A DNA stretch of 25,687 bases from NCBI GenBank assembly GCA_934203205.1, contig CAKPYV010000030.1:1-25687 (forward strand). The letters are read 5' to 3'. Positions 12,378 through 20,820 of this stretch are shown here, piece after piece. A program made the translations under genes and the position numbers. Each line of letters starts with the position of its first letter. The first letter of the stretch is position 1. The DNA is from an uncultured Anaerovibrio sp. Lineage in GTDB: Bacteria; Bacillota; Negativicutes; Selenomonadales; Selenomonadaceae. Under the pieces are notes generated by a model, which did not search any database, was not told the DNA's origin, and saw nothing but the letters and a program-made list of their open reading frames with translations.

Positions 12378-13522
12378 TATTTATTACCTCCTGCAAGGTT
12401 TTCAATGCCCTCAAGAATTTCTTCAGGCTCGAAGATGGTCATATCATATTTAGCACACAGCTCTACTGGACACTGGCCAGCAGCTGCCCGCTCAACCTCG
12501 TTGACAATCTGACCGTAGTTCAGCTCAGCCACTAAGATACCCTTTACCTTGGCTGCCAAAGCCTTGATAGCCTTGTCAGCAAATGGCCAAATGGTAATCA
12601 GACGAACCATGCCGACTTTGATGCCCTTCTTGCGAGCTGCAAGAACAGCCTCATAGGCAGTACGGGCAGTACCACCAAAGGCAACTACGGCATATTCAGC
12701 ATCCTCCATGCAGTATTCCTCTACATGGGTGATTTCGTCCTGAGCAATAGCAATCTTCTTGTGGAGACGGTCAATTGCCTCACGGGTAACCTTTGGACTG
12801 CCTACTGGGAAGCCGGTTTCGTCATGAATCAGACCAGTTACATGGATATGATAGCCGTTGCCGAAATCAGCAACATTTGGCACCAAATCCTCAGCAGGGG
12901 CATAAGGCTGATAGCCCTCAGCTCTGGTCTTACTAGGCTGACGGCGTGGATAAATTTCCAACTCGCTGGCCTCTGGCAGCTCAACCTTCTCCCGGAGATG
13001 GCCTACGATTTCATCCATCAGGAGAATAACAGGAGTACGGAAACGCTCGGAATAATTAACAGCCATAACAGCAGTATCAAAAGCCTCACGAACACTCCAA
13101 GGAGATAGGGCAATCATAGGATGATCACCGTGGGTACCCCAGCGAGCCTGCATAACATCACCCTGAGATGGGGCAGTTGGCTGGCCAGTGGAAGGGCCTA
13201 CACGCTGTACATTAACAATAACAACAGGAATCTCAGCTGCAGCAGCGTAGCCAATCAGCTCCTGCTTCAGAGAGATACCTGGGCCGGAGGAGGCGGTGAG
13301 AGCCTTCTTACCTGCCAGAGAGGCACCAAGAACAACACCCATAGAGGCAATTTCATCTTCCATCTGTACGAACTTGCCACCAACCTTAGGCAGCATCTTG
13401 GCCATGCCTTCGGCTATTTCTGTGGAGGGGGTAATAGGGTAACCACCAAAGAAACGGACACCAGCAGCCAATGCACCCTCGGCACAGGCTTCATTACCCT
13501 GCATCAATCTAGCTTTACTCAT
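12377..13522 (-). CDS. korA: 2-oxoacid:ferredoxin oxidoreductase, alpha subunit
   Basis: The 381-residue product has the alpha-subunit motifs GYPITPSTEIAEGMAKMLPK, MEDEIASMGVVLGASLAGKK and TASSGPGISLKQELIGYAAA, all near the N-terminus, and VGPSTGQPTAPSQGDVMQAR. The C-terminal half (transketolase-C-like) contains LNYGQIVNEVERAA. The short separate form of alpha and the presence of a separate delta subunit fit the four-subunit KorABCD/VorABCD type. It overlaps korD by 4 bp. In fermenting anaerobes the enzyme often runs reductively to make 2-oxoglutarate from succinyl-CoA; that direction is an inference. Confidence 0.94.
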   Translation of the reverse strand: MSKARLMQGNEACAEGALAAGVRFFGGYPITPSTEIAEGMAKMLPKVGGKFVQMEDEIASMGVVLGASLAGKKALTASSGPGISLKQELIGYAAAAEIPVVIVNVQRVGPSTGQPTAPSQGDVMQARWGTHGDHPMIALSPWSVREAFDTAVMAVNYSERFRTPVILLMDEIVGHLREKVELPEASELEIYPRRQPSKTRAEGYQPYAPAEDLVPNVADFGNGYHIHVTGLIHDETGFPVGSPKVTREAIDRLHKKIAIAQDEITHVEEYCMEDAEYAVVAFGGTARTAYEAVLAARKKGIKVGMVRLITIWPFADKAIKALAAKVKGILVAELNYGQIVNEVERAAAGQCPVELCAKYDMTIFEPEEILEGIENLAGGNK

Positions 13523-13719
13523 TTTGCCACCTTCTTATCTACAAAAATTGCATAATCAGGGCAGCGCAGCTCGCACTGGCCACAGGCTATGCAGTCATCA
13601 GCCTTCAGAATAACCACTTTGCCCAGCTCGGAAAGACCGAGAACCTGCTTGGGACAAAAGGCTACACATATACCACAGCCCTTGCAGCGTGGCAGTTTGA
13701 GCGTAATCTCAGAATTCAT
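13519..13719 (-). CDS. korD: 2-oxoacid:ferredoxin oxidoreductase, delta subunit (ferredoxin-like)
   Basis: The 66-residue product is a 2x[4Fe-4S] ferredoxin domain: CKGCGICVAFCP and CIACGQCELRCP, with the usual CxxCxxCxxxCP spacing in both. It passes electrons from the TPP/Fe-S subunits to free ferredoxin. GGAGGGT lies 6 bp ahead of the ATG at 13719; an ATG at 13743 gives an 8-residue extension without family support. It is the first gene of the operon. A TATAAT at 13770-13775 is its probable -10 box. Confidence 0.92.
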   Translation of the reverse strand: MNSEITLKLPRCKGCGICVAFCPKQVLGLSELGKVVILKADDCIACGQCELRCPDYAIFVDKKVAK

Positions 13720-13769
13720 ATCTGACCCTCCAATACAATACACAATTAGTCCTTTACGTCACAAAAGGT

Positions 13770-13775
13770 ATTATA
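13770..13775 (-). promoter_or_regulatory. Probable -10 box of the korDABC promoter
   Basis: TATAAT on the minus strand, about 50 bp ahead of korD; no good -35 box is visible. A short dyad CCTTT-N8-AAAGG lies directly downstream (about 13751-13768). The rest of the 375-bp gap to 14094 is AT-rich and holds no gene. Confidence 0.45.
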
Positions 13776-14023
13776 TCATTTTGTAGAGGACTTGTGTAGT
13801 ATTTTTTTATTATATTACTCAAGGAATATAAAATATATTGTATAAGGCATAGTAAATTCGTTTTCTTTTAATTGAATCGCTTTTCCCAGACAGAAAAAGG
13901 CTAATTGGTACTTTATGACCATAAATTGTAGGATGTTTTTGGAAATAAAGCTAAATTGTCTATTGTTATAGGAAAGAAAATGTATTTAGTTCAGATTTTG
14001 GTATGATTTAGTAGAAATATGGA

Positions 14024-14052
14024 TTGTTCTATTCTGATTGAAAAGGTATACT
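14024..14052 (+). promoter_or_regulatory. Promoter of the ABC importer operon
   Basis: TTGTTC (14024-14029) and TATACT (14047-14052) are 17 bp apart, 42 bp ahead of the ATPase start. The region is bracketed by an 8-bp inverted repeat, TTCAGATT (13990-13997) and AATCTGAA (about 14062-14069), a possible site for the response regulator encoded downstream. Confidence 0.5.
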
Positions 14053-14094
14053 TTGAATAGAATCTGAAATAATCCACAGACAGGAGCGATGAAC

Positions 14095-15213
14095 ATGAGT
14101 GTGGAAATTAATATTAACAAGGCTGTGAAAAAATATGGCAATTTGACCATTATTCCAGGCTTGGATGAGCATATCAAAAATGGAGAATTTTTTACCCTGC
14201 TAGGTCCATCTGGCTGTGGTAAAACTACTTTGCTGCGTATGATTGCAGGCTTTAACAGCATTGAGGGCGGTACTATTGCCTTTAATGACAAGGTTATCAA
14301 CGATATTCCTGCTTATGAAAGAAATATCGGTATGGTGTTTCAAAGCTATGCAATTTTTCCTCATTTGACTGTGCGGGAAAATGTAGAATATGGCTTGAAG
14401 CTGCGGAAGCTGCCCAAGGCAGAAATGAAGGAAAAGGTAGATAAAATTTTGGATGTGGTACAGATTACAGAGTATCAGGATAGATTGCCTGAGAGACTGT
14501 CTGGTGGCCAGCAGCAGCGAGTAGCTCTAGCTAGAGCTATTGTTATTCACCCCAGTGTACTGCTAATGGATGAGCCACTGTCCAATCTGGATGCCAAGCT
14601 GAGGGTGGAAATGCGTACCGCTATTCGGGAGGTACAGAAGCAGGTGGGAATTACCACGGTTTATGTTACCCATGATCAGGAGGAGGCTCTGTCCATTTCG
14701 GATAGAATTGCTGTTATGAAAAAGGGTGAGATTCAGCAGACAGCCCGTCCTCATACTATTTATACCCGGCCATATAATGTTTTTGTTTCTACTTTCATAG
14801 GCCACTCCAATTTGTTCCACGGCACCATCAAGGGAGACGCCAATGGCAAGGTTGTAGTTTTCAACGATGGCTATATCATGCCTATGAATAATTTATCTGA
14901 GGATGCTGTAGACGGTATGGAGGTTATTATTTCTGTTCGACCAGAGGAGTTTTCTATTCAAAAGGATGGCTTGAAATGCAAAATCAAGAACAAGGTATTC
15001 TTGGGTAAATACAATACCTACTTCTTGGAATTCCCAGAGAATATGTTGATACCAGATCAGCCATCAATAGAATTTTCTCAGGATTTGGGCCATGCGGAGA
15101 GACTGCTGGATATTGACGAGGAGGTTGTACTGAGGCCTAATCCGGCCAAGGTGAATATATTTACTGCTGATGGCAGTAGAAACCTTTTGAAGGGTGTGGT
15201 GCTCCATGAATAA
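14095..15213 (+). CDS. ABC importer ATPase (FbpC/AfuC-like)
   Basis: The 372-residue product is the ATPase of a binding-protein-dependent importer. Walker A is GPSGCGKTT (37-45). The Q-loop is in MVFQSYAIFPHLT, the ABC signature is LSGGQQQR, Walker B is VLLMDEPLSNLDAKLR and the H-loop is TVYVTHDQEEAL. The C-terminal 130 residues form a TOBE-type regulatory part (VISVRPEEFSI). The start at 14095 has AGGAG 8 bp ahead; the ATG at 14089 is too close to it. The gene is followed at once by the permease (8-bp overlap), so ATPase and permease are made together. Confidence 0.93.
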   Translation: MSVEININKAVKKYGNLTIIPGLDEHIKNGEFFTLLGPSGCGKTTLLRMIAGFNSIEGGTIAFNDKVINDIPAYERNIGMVFQSYAIFPHLTVRENVEYGLKLRKLPKAEMKEKVDKILDVVQITEYQDRLPERLSGGQQQRVALARAIVIHPSVLLMDEPLSNLDAKLRVEMRTAIREVQKQVGITTVYVTHDQEEALSISDRIAVMKKGEIQQTARPHTIYTRPYNVFVSTFIGHSNLFHGTIKGDANGKVVVFNDGYIMPMNNLSEDAVDGMEVIISVRPEEFSIQKDGLKCKIKNKVFLGKYNTYFLEFPENMLIPDQPSIEFSQDLGHAERLLDIDEEVVLRPNPAKVNIFTADGSRNLLKGVVLHE

Positions 15214-16861
15214 AAAGCTAATACGTTGGGATTTCTGGACTGGGGTAACTCTACTGGCCATTCTGGTCTTTGGGCTGTTCCTGATTTATCCACTATTTTC
15301 CCTTTTTATTACCGCCTTTCAGGATCCAGAAACCGGGGCTTTCACCTTGGGGCATTTCACACACTTTTTCCAGAGAAAATACTATTATGAATCTATGATA
15401 AACAGCTTTACAGTTACTACCTGTGTAACGGTGCTGGCCATTATTATCGGTACTATTTTGGCCTATTTTATGTCCATGTACAAGGTGAAATTCAAGAGTG
15501 CCGTGGAGGTTTGCATCATTATCTCTCTGCTGTCTCCGCCATTTATCGGGGCTTATTCCTGGATTCTCATTGGCGGCCGCAGCGGTGTGTTGACCCAATG
15601 GCTGCAAAATAGCTTTGGCATCGAGGCGCCATCTATTTATGGTTTTAGCGGGATTTTGCTGGTGCTGACCTTGAAGCTATATCCCTTTATTTATCTTTAT
15701 GTCTCTGGTGCCTTAAAAAGCATTGATTCGGCCTTGATTGAAGCCGCAGAAAGCTTGGGCTGCAGCGGTATCAAAAAGGTATTTACCGTAATCGTTCCGT
15801 TGATTACCCCCACCATTTTGGCTGGTGCCCTTATGGTATTTATGAATGCTATGGCTGACTTTGGTACACCTATGCTGATAGGTGAGGGCTTCAATGTTAT
15901 GCCGGTTATGATTTACTCAGAGTTTATCAACGAGGTAGGAGATCAGGCCAATTTTGCTGCAGCTATGGCAGCGATTATGGTATTTATTACCTCGGTAATC
16001 TTCCTGTTGCAGAAATATGTGGTGAACCGCAAATCCTTTACCATGAGCTCTCTTAGACCAATTCAGGTAGGTGAGCTGCATGGGGTGGAGAACATGCTTA
16101 TGCATGCAGGTATCTATCTACTGGTGGCTTTGTCCCTGATACCTCAGATTATGGTTATCTACACATCTTTCCTGAAAACCAGCGGTGCTATTTTCGTAGA
16201 TGGTTATTCTTTGGATAGCTATCGTACTATATTCAACACTTTGGGCGCTGCTATTCAGAATACCTATATGTTCAGCACCTGTGCTATGCTGATGATTATA
16301 TTCCTGGGTATGACGGTGGCTTATCTTACCACTCGCCGCAAGAGCTGGCTGACAGAGATTATTGATACCCTGACCATGTTCCCGTATATTATACCGGGTT
16401 CTGTGCTTGGTATTACCCTGCTGTTGGCCTTTAATGATGAACCCCTGTTGCTGTCAGGTACAGCCTTTATCATTATCATATCCCTGGTAATCCGCAGATT
16501 GCCTTATACCCTGCGTTCCAGCTCGGCTATTCTCTATCAGATTAGTCCTAGTATGGAGGAGGCTTCTATTAGTCTGGGTGCCTCTCCCTTAAAGACCTTC
16601 TTCAAGATTACGGCAGTTATGATGTTGCCGGGGGTTATGAGTGGTGCCATTCTGTCCTGGATAACAGCTATCAATGAGTTAAGCTCCTCAGTTATTCTCT
16701 TTACAGGAGCTACCAAGACCATGTCTGTAGCGATTTATACTGAGGTTATCCGGGCCAGCTATGGTACAGCAGCAGCTCTCTCAACTATATTGACATTGAC
16801 AACAATTACCGCAATGGTTATCTTCTTCAAGGTATCCGGACGCAAGGATGTTACCCTGTAA
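15206..16861 (+). CDS. ABC importer permease, two fused FbpB-type halves
   Basis: The 551-residue product is a double-length permease with about 12 membrane helices. Each half carries an EAA loop that docks the ATPase: EAAESLGCSGIKKVFTVIVP in the first and EEASISLGASPLKTFFKITA in the second. This fused form is typical of FbpB/AfuB transporters for ferric iron, hexose phosphates, phosphoglycerate and similar solutes. The ATG at 15206 overlaps the ATPase stop by 8 bp. Confidence 0.92.
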   Translation: MNKKLIRWDFWTGVTLLAILVFGLFLIYPLFSLFITAFQDPETGAFTLGHFTHFFQRKYYYESMINSFTVTTCVTVLAIIIGTILAYFMSMYKVKFKSAVEVCIIISLLSPPFIGAYSWILIGGRSGVLTQWLQNSFGIEAPSIYGFSGILLVLTLKLYPFIYLYVSGALKSIDSALIEAAESLGCSGIKKVFTVIVPLITPTILAGALMVFMNAMADFGTPMLIGEGFNVMPVMIYSEFINEVGDQANFAAAMAAIMVFITSVIFLLQKYVVNRKSFTMSSLRPIQVGELHGVENMLMHAGIYLLVALSLIPQIMVIYTSFLKTSGAIFVDGYSLDSYRTIFNTLGAAIQNTYMFSTCAMLMIIFLGMTVAYLTTRRKSWLTEIIDTLTMFPYIIPGSVLGITLLLAFNDEPLLLSGTAFIIIISLVIRRLPYTLRSSSAILYQISPSMEEASISLGASPLKTFFKITAVMMLPGVMSGAILSWITAINELSSSVILFTGATKTMSVAIYTEVIRASYGTAAALSTILTLTTITAMVIFFKVSGRKDVTL

Positions 16862-16935
16862 ATGGTATCTGGGAAATCCTGCAGCATATTAATTGGTAAG
16901 TGGATAAATTTTATATAAAAAAGGAGGAGTATCAA

Positions 16936-17976
16936 ATGAATTTCAAAAGACTCAAAAAATGGGTAGCTGTAGCCCTGGGAACTGTTATGATGACAGCGGC
17001 TCTGGCAGGCTGTGGCGGCGAGCAGAAACAGGAAGCTAAGGGGGATGACAATACCCTGGTAGTATATTGTCCTCATCCTATTGCCTTTATTAACCCTCTG
17101 GTGGAGGAGTTTGAGAAGAGCAGCGGTGTCAAGGTTGAGGTTATTGCTGCTGGCAGTGGTGAGCTTCTGAAACGTGTGGAATCCGAAAAGGCCAATCCAT
17201 TGGGGGATATTTTCTGGGGTGGCTCTCTGAATACCATGAAGCCAAAGGCTGATTTGTTTGAGAATTATACCTCTGCCAATGAGGATCATGTACAGCCAGC
17301 CTTTAAGAATACGGAGGGACCTCTTACTCGATTTACTGATATTCCAAGTGTTATTATGGTAAATACCAATCTGATTGGGGACATTAAGGTTGAGGGCTAT
17401 GAGGATTTGCTGAATCCAGCTTTGAAGGGCAAGATTGCTACAGCAGATCCATCCAAGTCATCTTCCTCCTATGAGCATCTGGTAAATATGCTTTATGCTA
17501 TGGGCAAGGGTGATCCAGATAAGGGCTGGGACTATGTGCAGAAGCTTTGTGAAAATCTGGATGGCAAGCTGTTGTCTGGCTCCTCTGCTGTATACAAAGG
17601 TGTAGCCGATGGTGAATACGCTGTTGGTCTGACCTTTGAGGAGGGCGGTGCCAAGTATGTAGCTGACGGTGCGCCTGTCAAGCTGGTTTACATGAAGGAG
17701 GGCGTTATCTCCAAACCAGATGGTATCTATATCATCAAGAATGCTAAGCATATGGAGAATGCCAAGAAGTTTATTGATTTCATTACCAGCAAGGAAGCTC
17801 AGACTTTGATTACTCAGAAGCTCCATCGTCGCAGTGTTCGCGATGATGTACCTGCTCCTCAGGGCCTGCAGGACAAGTCCACCATCAATATTATTGAGGA
17901 TGACGAAACTGTAGTAAATCAGAACAAGAAGGCTTGGCTGGATAAGTTTAAGGATATTTTCACTAGCACCAAATAA
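16936..17976 (+). CDS. ABC importer substrate-binding lipoprotein (FbpA/AfuA-like)
   Basis: The 346-residue product begins with a lipoprotein signal peptide ending LAGC (Cys26), so it is held at the outer face of the membrane. The mature protein reads NTLVVYCPHPIAFINPLVEE, FEKSSGVKVEVIAAGSGELL, GDIFWGG and IPSVIMVNTN, the normal order for family 1/6 solute-binding proteins of the FbpA type. In iron-binding members a Tyr-Tyr pair holds the metal. Here the matching region is YAVGLTFEEGGAKY, with no such pair. A phosphorylated sugar, phosphonate or other anion is therefore plausible. AAGGAGGAG lies 8 bp ahead of the ATG. A strong terminator follows. Confidence 0.9.
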   Translation: MNFKRLKKWVAVALGTVMMTAALAGCGGEQKQEAKGDDNTLVVYCPHPIAFINPLVEEFEKSSGVKVEVIAAGSGELLKRVESEKANPLGDIFWGGSLNTMKPKADLFENYTSANEDHVQPAFKNTEGPLTRFTDIPSVIMVNTNLIGDIKVEGYEDLLNPALKGKIATADPSKSSSSYEHLVNMLYAMGKGDPDKGWDYVQKLCENLDGKLLSGSSAVYKGVADGEYAVGLTFEEGGAKYVADGAPVKLVYMKEGVISKPDGIYIIKNAKHMENAKKFIDFITSKEAQTLITQKLHRRSVRDDVPAPQGLQDKSTINIIEDDETVVNQNKKAWLDKFKDIFTSTK

Positions 17977-18013
17977 TAGCTGATACTGCTATTGCAAAAT
18001 AGGTAAAAGAAAG

Positions 18014-18050
18014 ATAACTGCCGTAATCCACTGCGGCAGTTATTTTTTTT
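18014..18050 (+). terminator. Terminator of the ABC importer operon
   Basis: A perfect 10-bp stem, ATAACTGCCG (18014-18023) and its complement (18034-18043), is followed by a run of eight T. Confidence 0.93.
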
Positions 18051-18120
18051 GCAGTGATTAGGAGTGAAATTTGGTTGAGACTAGAGCTAGAAAAGCATTT
18101 TCTTAAATTTGTTTAGGAGT

Positions 18121-18126
18121 TATAAT
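18121..18126 (+). promoter_or_regulatory. Probable -10 box for the two-component genes
   Basis: TATAAT about 30 bp ahead of the sensor kinase start; the -35 region (TTTTCT at 17 bp) is weak, as in activated promoters. Confidence 0.5.
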
Positions 18127-18154
18127 ATTTCTAAAGACCAAAGGAGGCAGGGGT

Positions 18155-19849
18155 ATGCGCAGTTTTCAACAGGATATACGTAAAACCTTGACTCAGTATG
18201 CCCTGATTCCGGTGCTGGTAATTGCTTTGTTGGGAACTGTAATAGGAGTTTGGAGCTGGCAGCATGATGTGGAGGAACGAAGCGTTCAGGTTTCGGATAC
18301 AGCGGCAGATGTGCTGAATGAAATTTTGACGGACTACAAGGCCAGGGTAAATTATGTGGTGGAAAATGAGGATTTTCACAATACTCAGCAGGATGCTCAG
18401 CATCGCCGGGCGGTGTATGAATGGCTGTATCACGAAGTAAATATTACCCATGATAATACCCTGTTTTATCTGGTGGATACTCAGGGGAAAATTCTCCTTA
18501 GCAATCGCAAAAAACTACCTGTTTATCTGGAGGATACCCCTATGACTTGGGGCTTGTGGCAGCGACTGAGGGCTGAGCCAGATAGGGTGCTGGTGGAATT
18601 TAGTCCCCGTATGGATAACAAGAATAGTGATTTGCTGGTGGCTAGAGCAGTATTAAGAGATGGTCAGCTAAAGGGCTATTGGCTTTTCGTTATTAGTGGG
18701 GAATATATTGCCAATGCCATTAATTCGCCTTATTTGGATTTGGCTATGGTAAATAATTTTGGTTATGCTTCTATTGCCACCAATCCTGTTTTGCAGGATA
18801 AACAGTTTCAAACCCTGCCCAAGGAGATGTTGGGGAAGAATCAGGAAATTGCCAATGTTGATAATGGAGATTTTTATATTACCTGTCACAAATTGTCAGA
18901 GGGAGATTTTTATCTTTATAGTGCTATGTCTGTTAGTGCTTTGGAGGAACGTTATCAGCTGGCGGCAGGCATTTTGTTTTGGATATTGCTGTTGATGATT
19001 CCAGTGCTGATATTCAGAGTAAGAAAGGAGAGTCTGGCTCGGGCTAAGGCAGCTGATGATCTGATAGAGGCCTTTAGGGCTTTGAAGCATGGAGATTTGC
19101 AAAGCCAGCTAAAGCTGGACGGGCAGGATTTTGACATCGTAGTTAGTGCCTATAACCATATGGTGAACAGCTTGCAACGGTTGATGGCTCAGAATGAAGC
19201 CAGGGCCAAAGCCAATGCAGTGTCGGAGATAAGGCAGCTGGAGGCACAGTTCCATCCTCATTTTATTTTTAATACCTTGGAAAATATTAAATTTATGGTT
19301 AAGCTGAATCCAGAGGCGGCCATGAAAATGATTGTGGATTTGTCCTCCATACTTCGCTATGGTATTAACAATTTGGCTCAGCAGGTAACTTTGACTGAGG
19401 ATTGGCAGTATACTACCCGGTATTTGGAAATTATGAAGTATCGTTTTGGCAAAAGACTACAGTGTGAGTTTGATATTAGGGTAGATATGGATAATGTCAT
19501 AATTCCCAAGCTGATTTTTCAGCCTATTTTGGAAAACGCCATTAAATATGGGGAAGGGGCAGACGGTACTATTCACATCTGTCTCACTGTTAAGGCGCAG
19601 GAGGATAGCTTGTTAATACAGGTAGCCAATGGAGGGCCACCGATTACTCAAGAGCAAATGGCCAGTTTGCAAAAGCTGTTAAAAGGCAAGGATAATAATA
19701 CTATCCATACGGGGATTTACAATGTACATAGAAGGCTAAGATTGGCCTATGGGAAGAAATACGGCTTGTCCATTGAAAGTCCCAAGGCAGGCGGTACTGT
19801 GGTAGAGCTGAAATTACCCTTTGTTTGTAGGAATGAAAAGGTGTTATAA
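18155..19849 (+). CDS. Sensor histidine kinase, YesM type
   Basis: The 564-residue product has a membrane helix at about 15-37, an outer sensing region to about 270 (FYLVDTQGKILLSNR resembles a Cache/PAS-like strand pattern), a second helix (ILFWILLLMIPVLIFRV) and a HAMP-like linker. The kinase core is of the HisKA_7/YesM group: QFHPHFIFNTLENIKFM with His369 as phosphoacceptor, N box QPILENAIKYGEG, and a reduced G box VANGG with GIYNVHRRL. AAGGAGG lies ahead of the ATG. The response regulator gene begins 41 bp downstream. Placed right after the importer operon, it probably senses the transported solute or the loaded binding protein, as in similar gene sets; this is inferred. Confidence 0.92.
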   Translation: MRSFQQDIRKTLTQYALIPVLVIALLGTVIGVWSWQHDVEERSVQVSDTAADVLNEILTDYKARVNYVVENEDFHNTQQDAQHRRAVYEWLYHEVNITHDNTLFYLVDTQGKILLSNRKKLPVYLEDTPMTWGLWQRLRAEPDRVLVEFSPRMDNKNSDLLVARAVLRDGQLKGYWLFVISGEYIANAINSPYLDLAMVNNFGYASIATNPVLQDKQFQTLPKEMLGKNQEIANVDNGDFYITCHKLSEGDFYLYSAMSVSALEERYQLAAGILFWILLLMIPVLIFRVRKESLARAKAADDLIEAFRALKHGDLQSQLKLDGQDFDIVVSAYNHMVNSLQRLMAQNEARAKANAVSEIRQLEAQFHPHFIFNTLENIKFMVKLNPEAAMKMIVDLSSILRYGINNLAQQVTLTEDWQYTTRYLEIMKYRFGKRLQCEFDIRVDMDNVIIPKLIFQPILENAIKYGEGADGTIHICLTVKAQEDSLLIQVANGGPPITQEQMASLQKLLKGKDNNTIHTGIYNVHRRLRLAYGKKYGLSIESPKAGGTVVELKLPFVCRNEKVL

Positions 19850-19890
19850 ACACTGGAGATTTGAGGTAAAAGCGGAGGTGAAGATGCGGA

Positions 19891-20703
19891 ATGTTGAAAT
19901 TGGTCATAGCTGAGGATGAGGATATTATTCGTATGGGATTGGTGCAAACCATTGACTGGCAGGCTATGGAGGTGGAGCTGGTTGGGGAGGCCGCAGATGG
20001 CATGGAGGCTTTGGAGCAGGTGAAGAAACTTCAGCCGGATGTACTGCTGACAGATATTCGTATGCCTCGTCTTAGTGGCTTGGAATTGGCAGATAAGGTA
20101 TTGGCAATGGGGCAGAGAACCCGAGTGGTATTTCTCACCAGTTATGCAGAGTTTGATTATGCCAGGGAAGCGTTACGGCTGCAGGCAGTAGATTATCTCC
20201 TGAAACCGGTGGAGGAGGAAGAGTTGGCCAGAGTAATGAAGAATATTGCTAAGGATTTGGCTAATCAGGTAGAATTGGAGGCTGGAGGGGAAAATGGCTC
20301 GGTTTCTAACCGTGAGGTAAAGGAGCTGACGGATTGGCTGGATCTTTTGCAGGAGCCGGGGCTGAATCCTCATGTCCGCAGGGTTTTGGAACGGATTGTG
20401 ACAGCATATAATCAGCATCTAAGCATAGAGGAGCTGGCTGGGGAACTGCAGGTTAGCACCAGCTATCTTAGCCGTAAGCTAAAAGAGGTTACGGGTCATA
20501 CCTTTGGTGGGCTTTTGGCTAGATATAGATTGCAGAAGGCGCTAAAATTACTGGCTGAGGGAGAGTATCGTGTCTATGAGGTGGCAGAGCAAACCGGCTT
20601 TGGGGAGTACAAGAGCTTTTGCCAGACCTTTAAAAAATATCTTCATGAATCTCCCAAAAGATATATGCAGCAGAGAGAAAATCAAGTATTACAGCACATA
20701 TAA
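19891..20703 (+). CDS. Response regulator, YesN type (REC + AraC HTH)
   Basis: The 270-residue product has an N-terminal receiver domain: acidic pocket AEDED (8-11), phosphoacceptor Asp55 in LLTDIRMP, the switch Thr in VVFLTSYAEFDY and Lys in YLLKPV. The C-terminal 100 residues form two AraC helix-turn-helices: LSIEELAGELQVSTSYLSRK and VYEVAEQTGFGEYKSFCQTF followed by KKYLHESPKRY. The nearest GGAGG is 12 bp ahead of the ATG, longer than usual, and an out-of-frame ATG lies between, so initiation may be weak. It is expected to activate the ABC importer operon; no direct proof in the sequence. Confidence 0.93.
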   Translation: MLKLVIAEDEDIIRMGLVQTIDWQAMEVELVGEAADGMEALEQVKKLQPDVLLTDIRMPRLSGLELADKVLAMGQRTRVVFLTSYAEFDYAREALRLQAVDYLLKPVEEEELARVMKNIAKDLANQVELEAGGENGSVSNREVKELTDWLDLLQEPGLNPHVRRVLERIVTAYNQHLSIEELAGELQVSTSYLSRKLKEVTGHTFGGLLARYRLQKALKLLAEGEYRVYEVAEQTGFGEYKSFCQTFKKYLHESPKRYMQQRENQVLQHI

Positions 20704-20747
20704 TTGAGGACTATGTAGAAAAAGCTGCTTTCCTTAGAAAAAATATA

Positions 20748-20776
20748 TTGACATTATTATTACTAAAACGTAATAT
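20748..20776 (+). promoter_or_regulatory. Promoter of the CoA-disulfide reductase gene
   Basis: TTGACA (20748-20753) and TAATAT (20771-20776) are 17 bp apart. A dyad TATTAC-N6-GTAATA (20758-20775) fills the spacer and overlaps the -10 box, so a repressor site is possible, fitting a redox-responsive gene. Confidence 0.65.
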
Positions 20777-20820
20777 ATAGATATAAGATTTTTTAAAAAT
20801 TAAGAAAGGTGGGGGTTGCT

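Noticed and set aside
11029..13719. Pyruvate:ferredoxin oxidoreductase
   Set aside because: The short separate alpha with GYPITPSTEIAE, the beta motifs and the four-subunit order fit Kor/Vor-type enzymes better than pyruvate enzymes.
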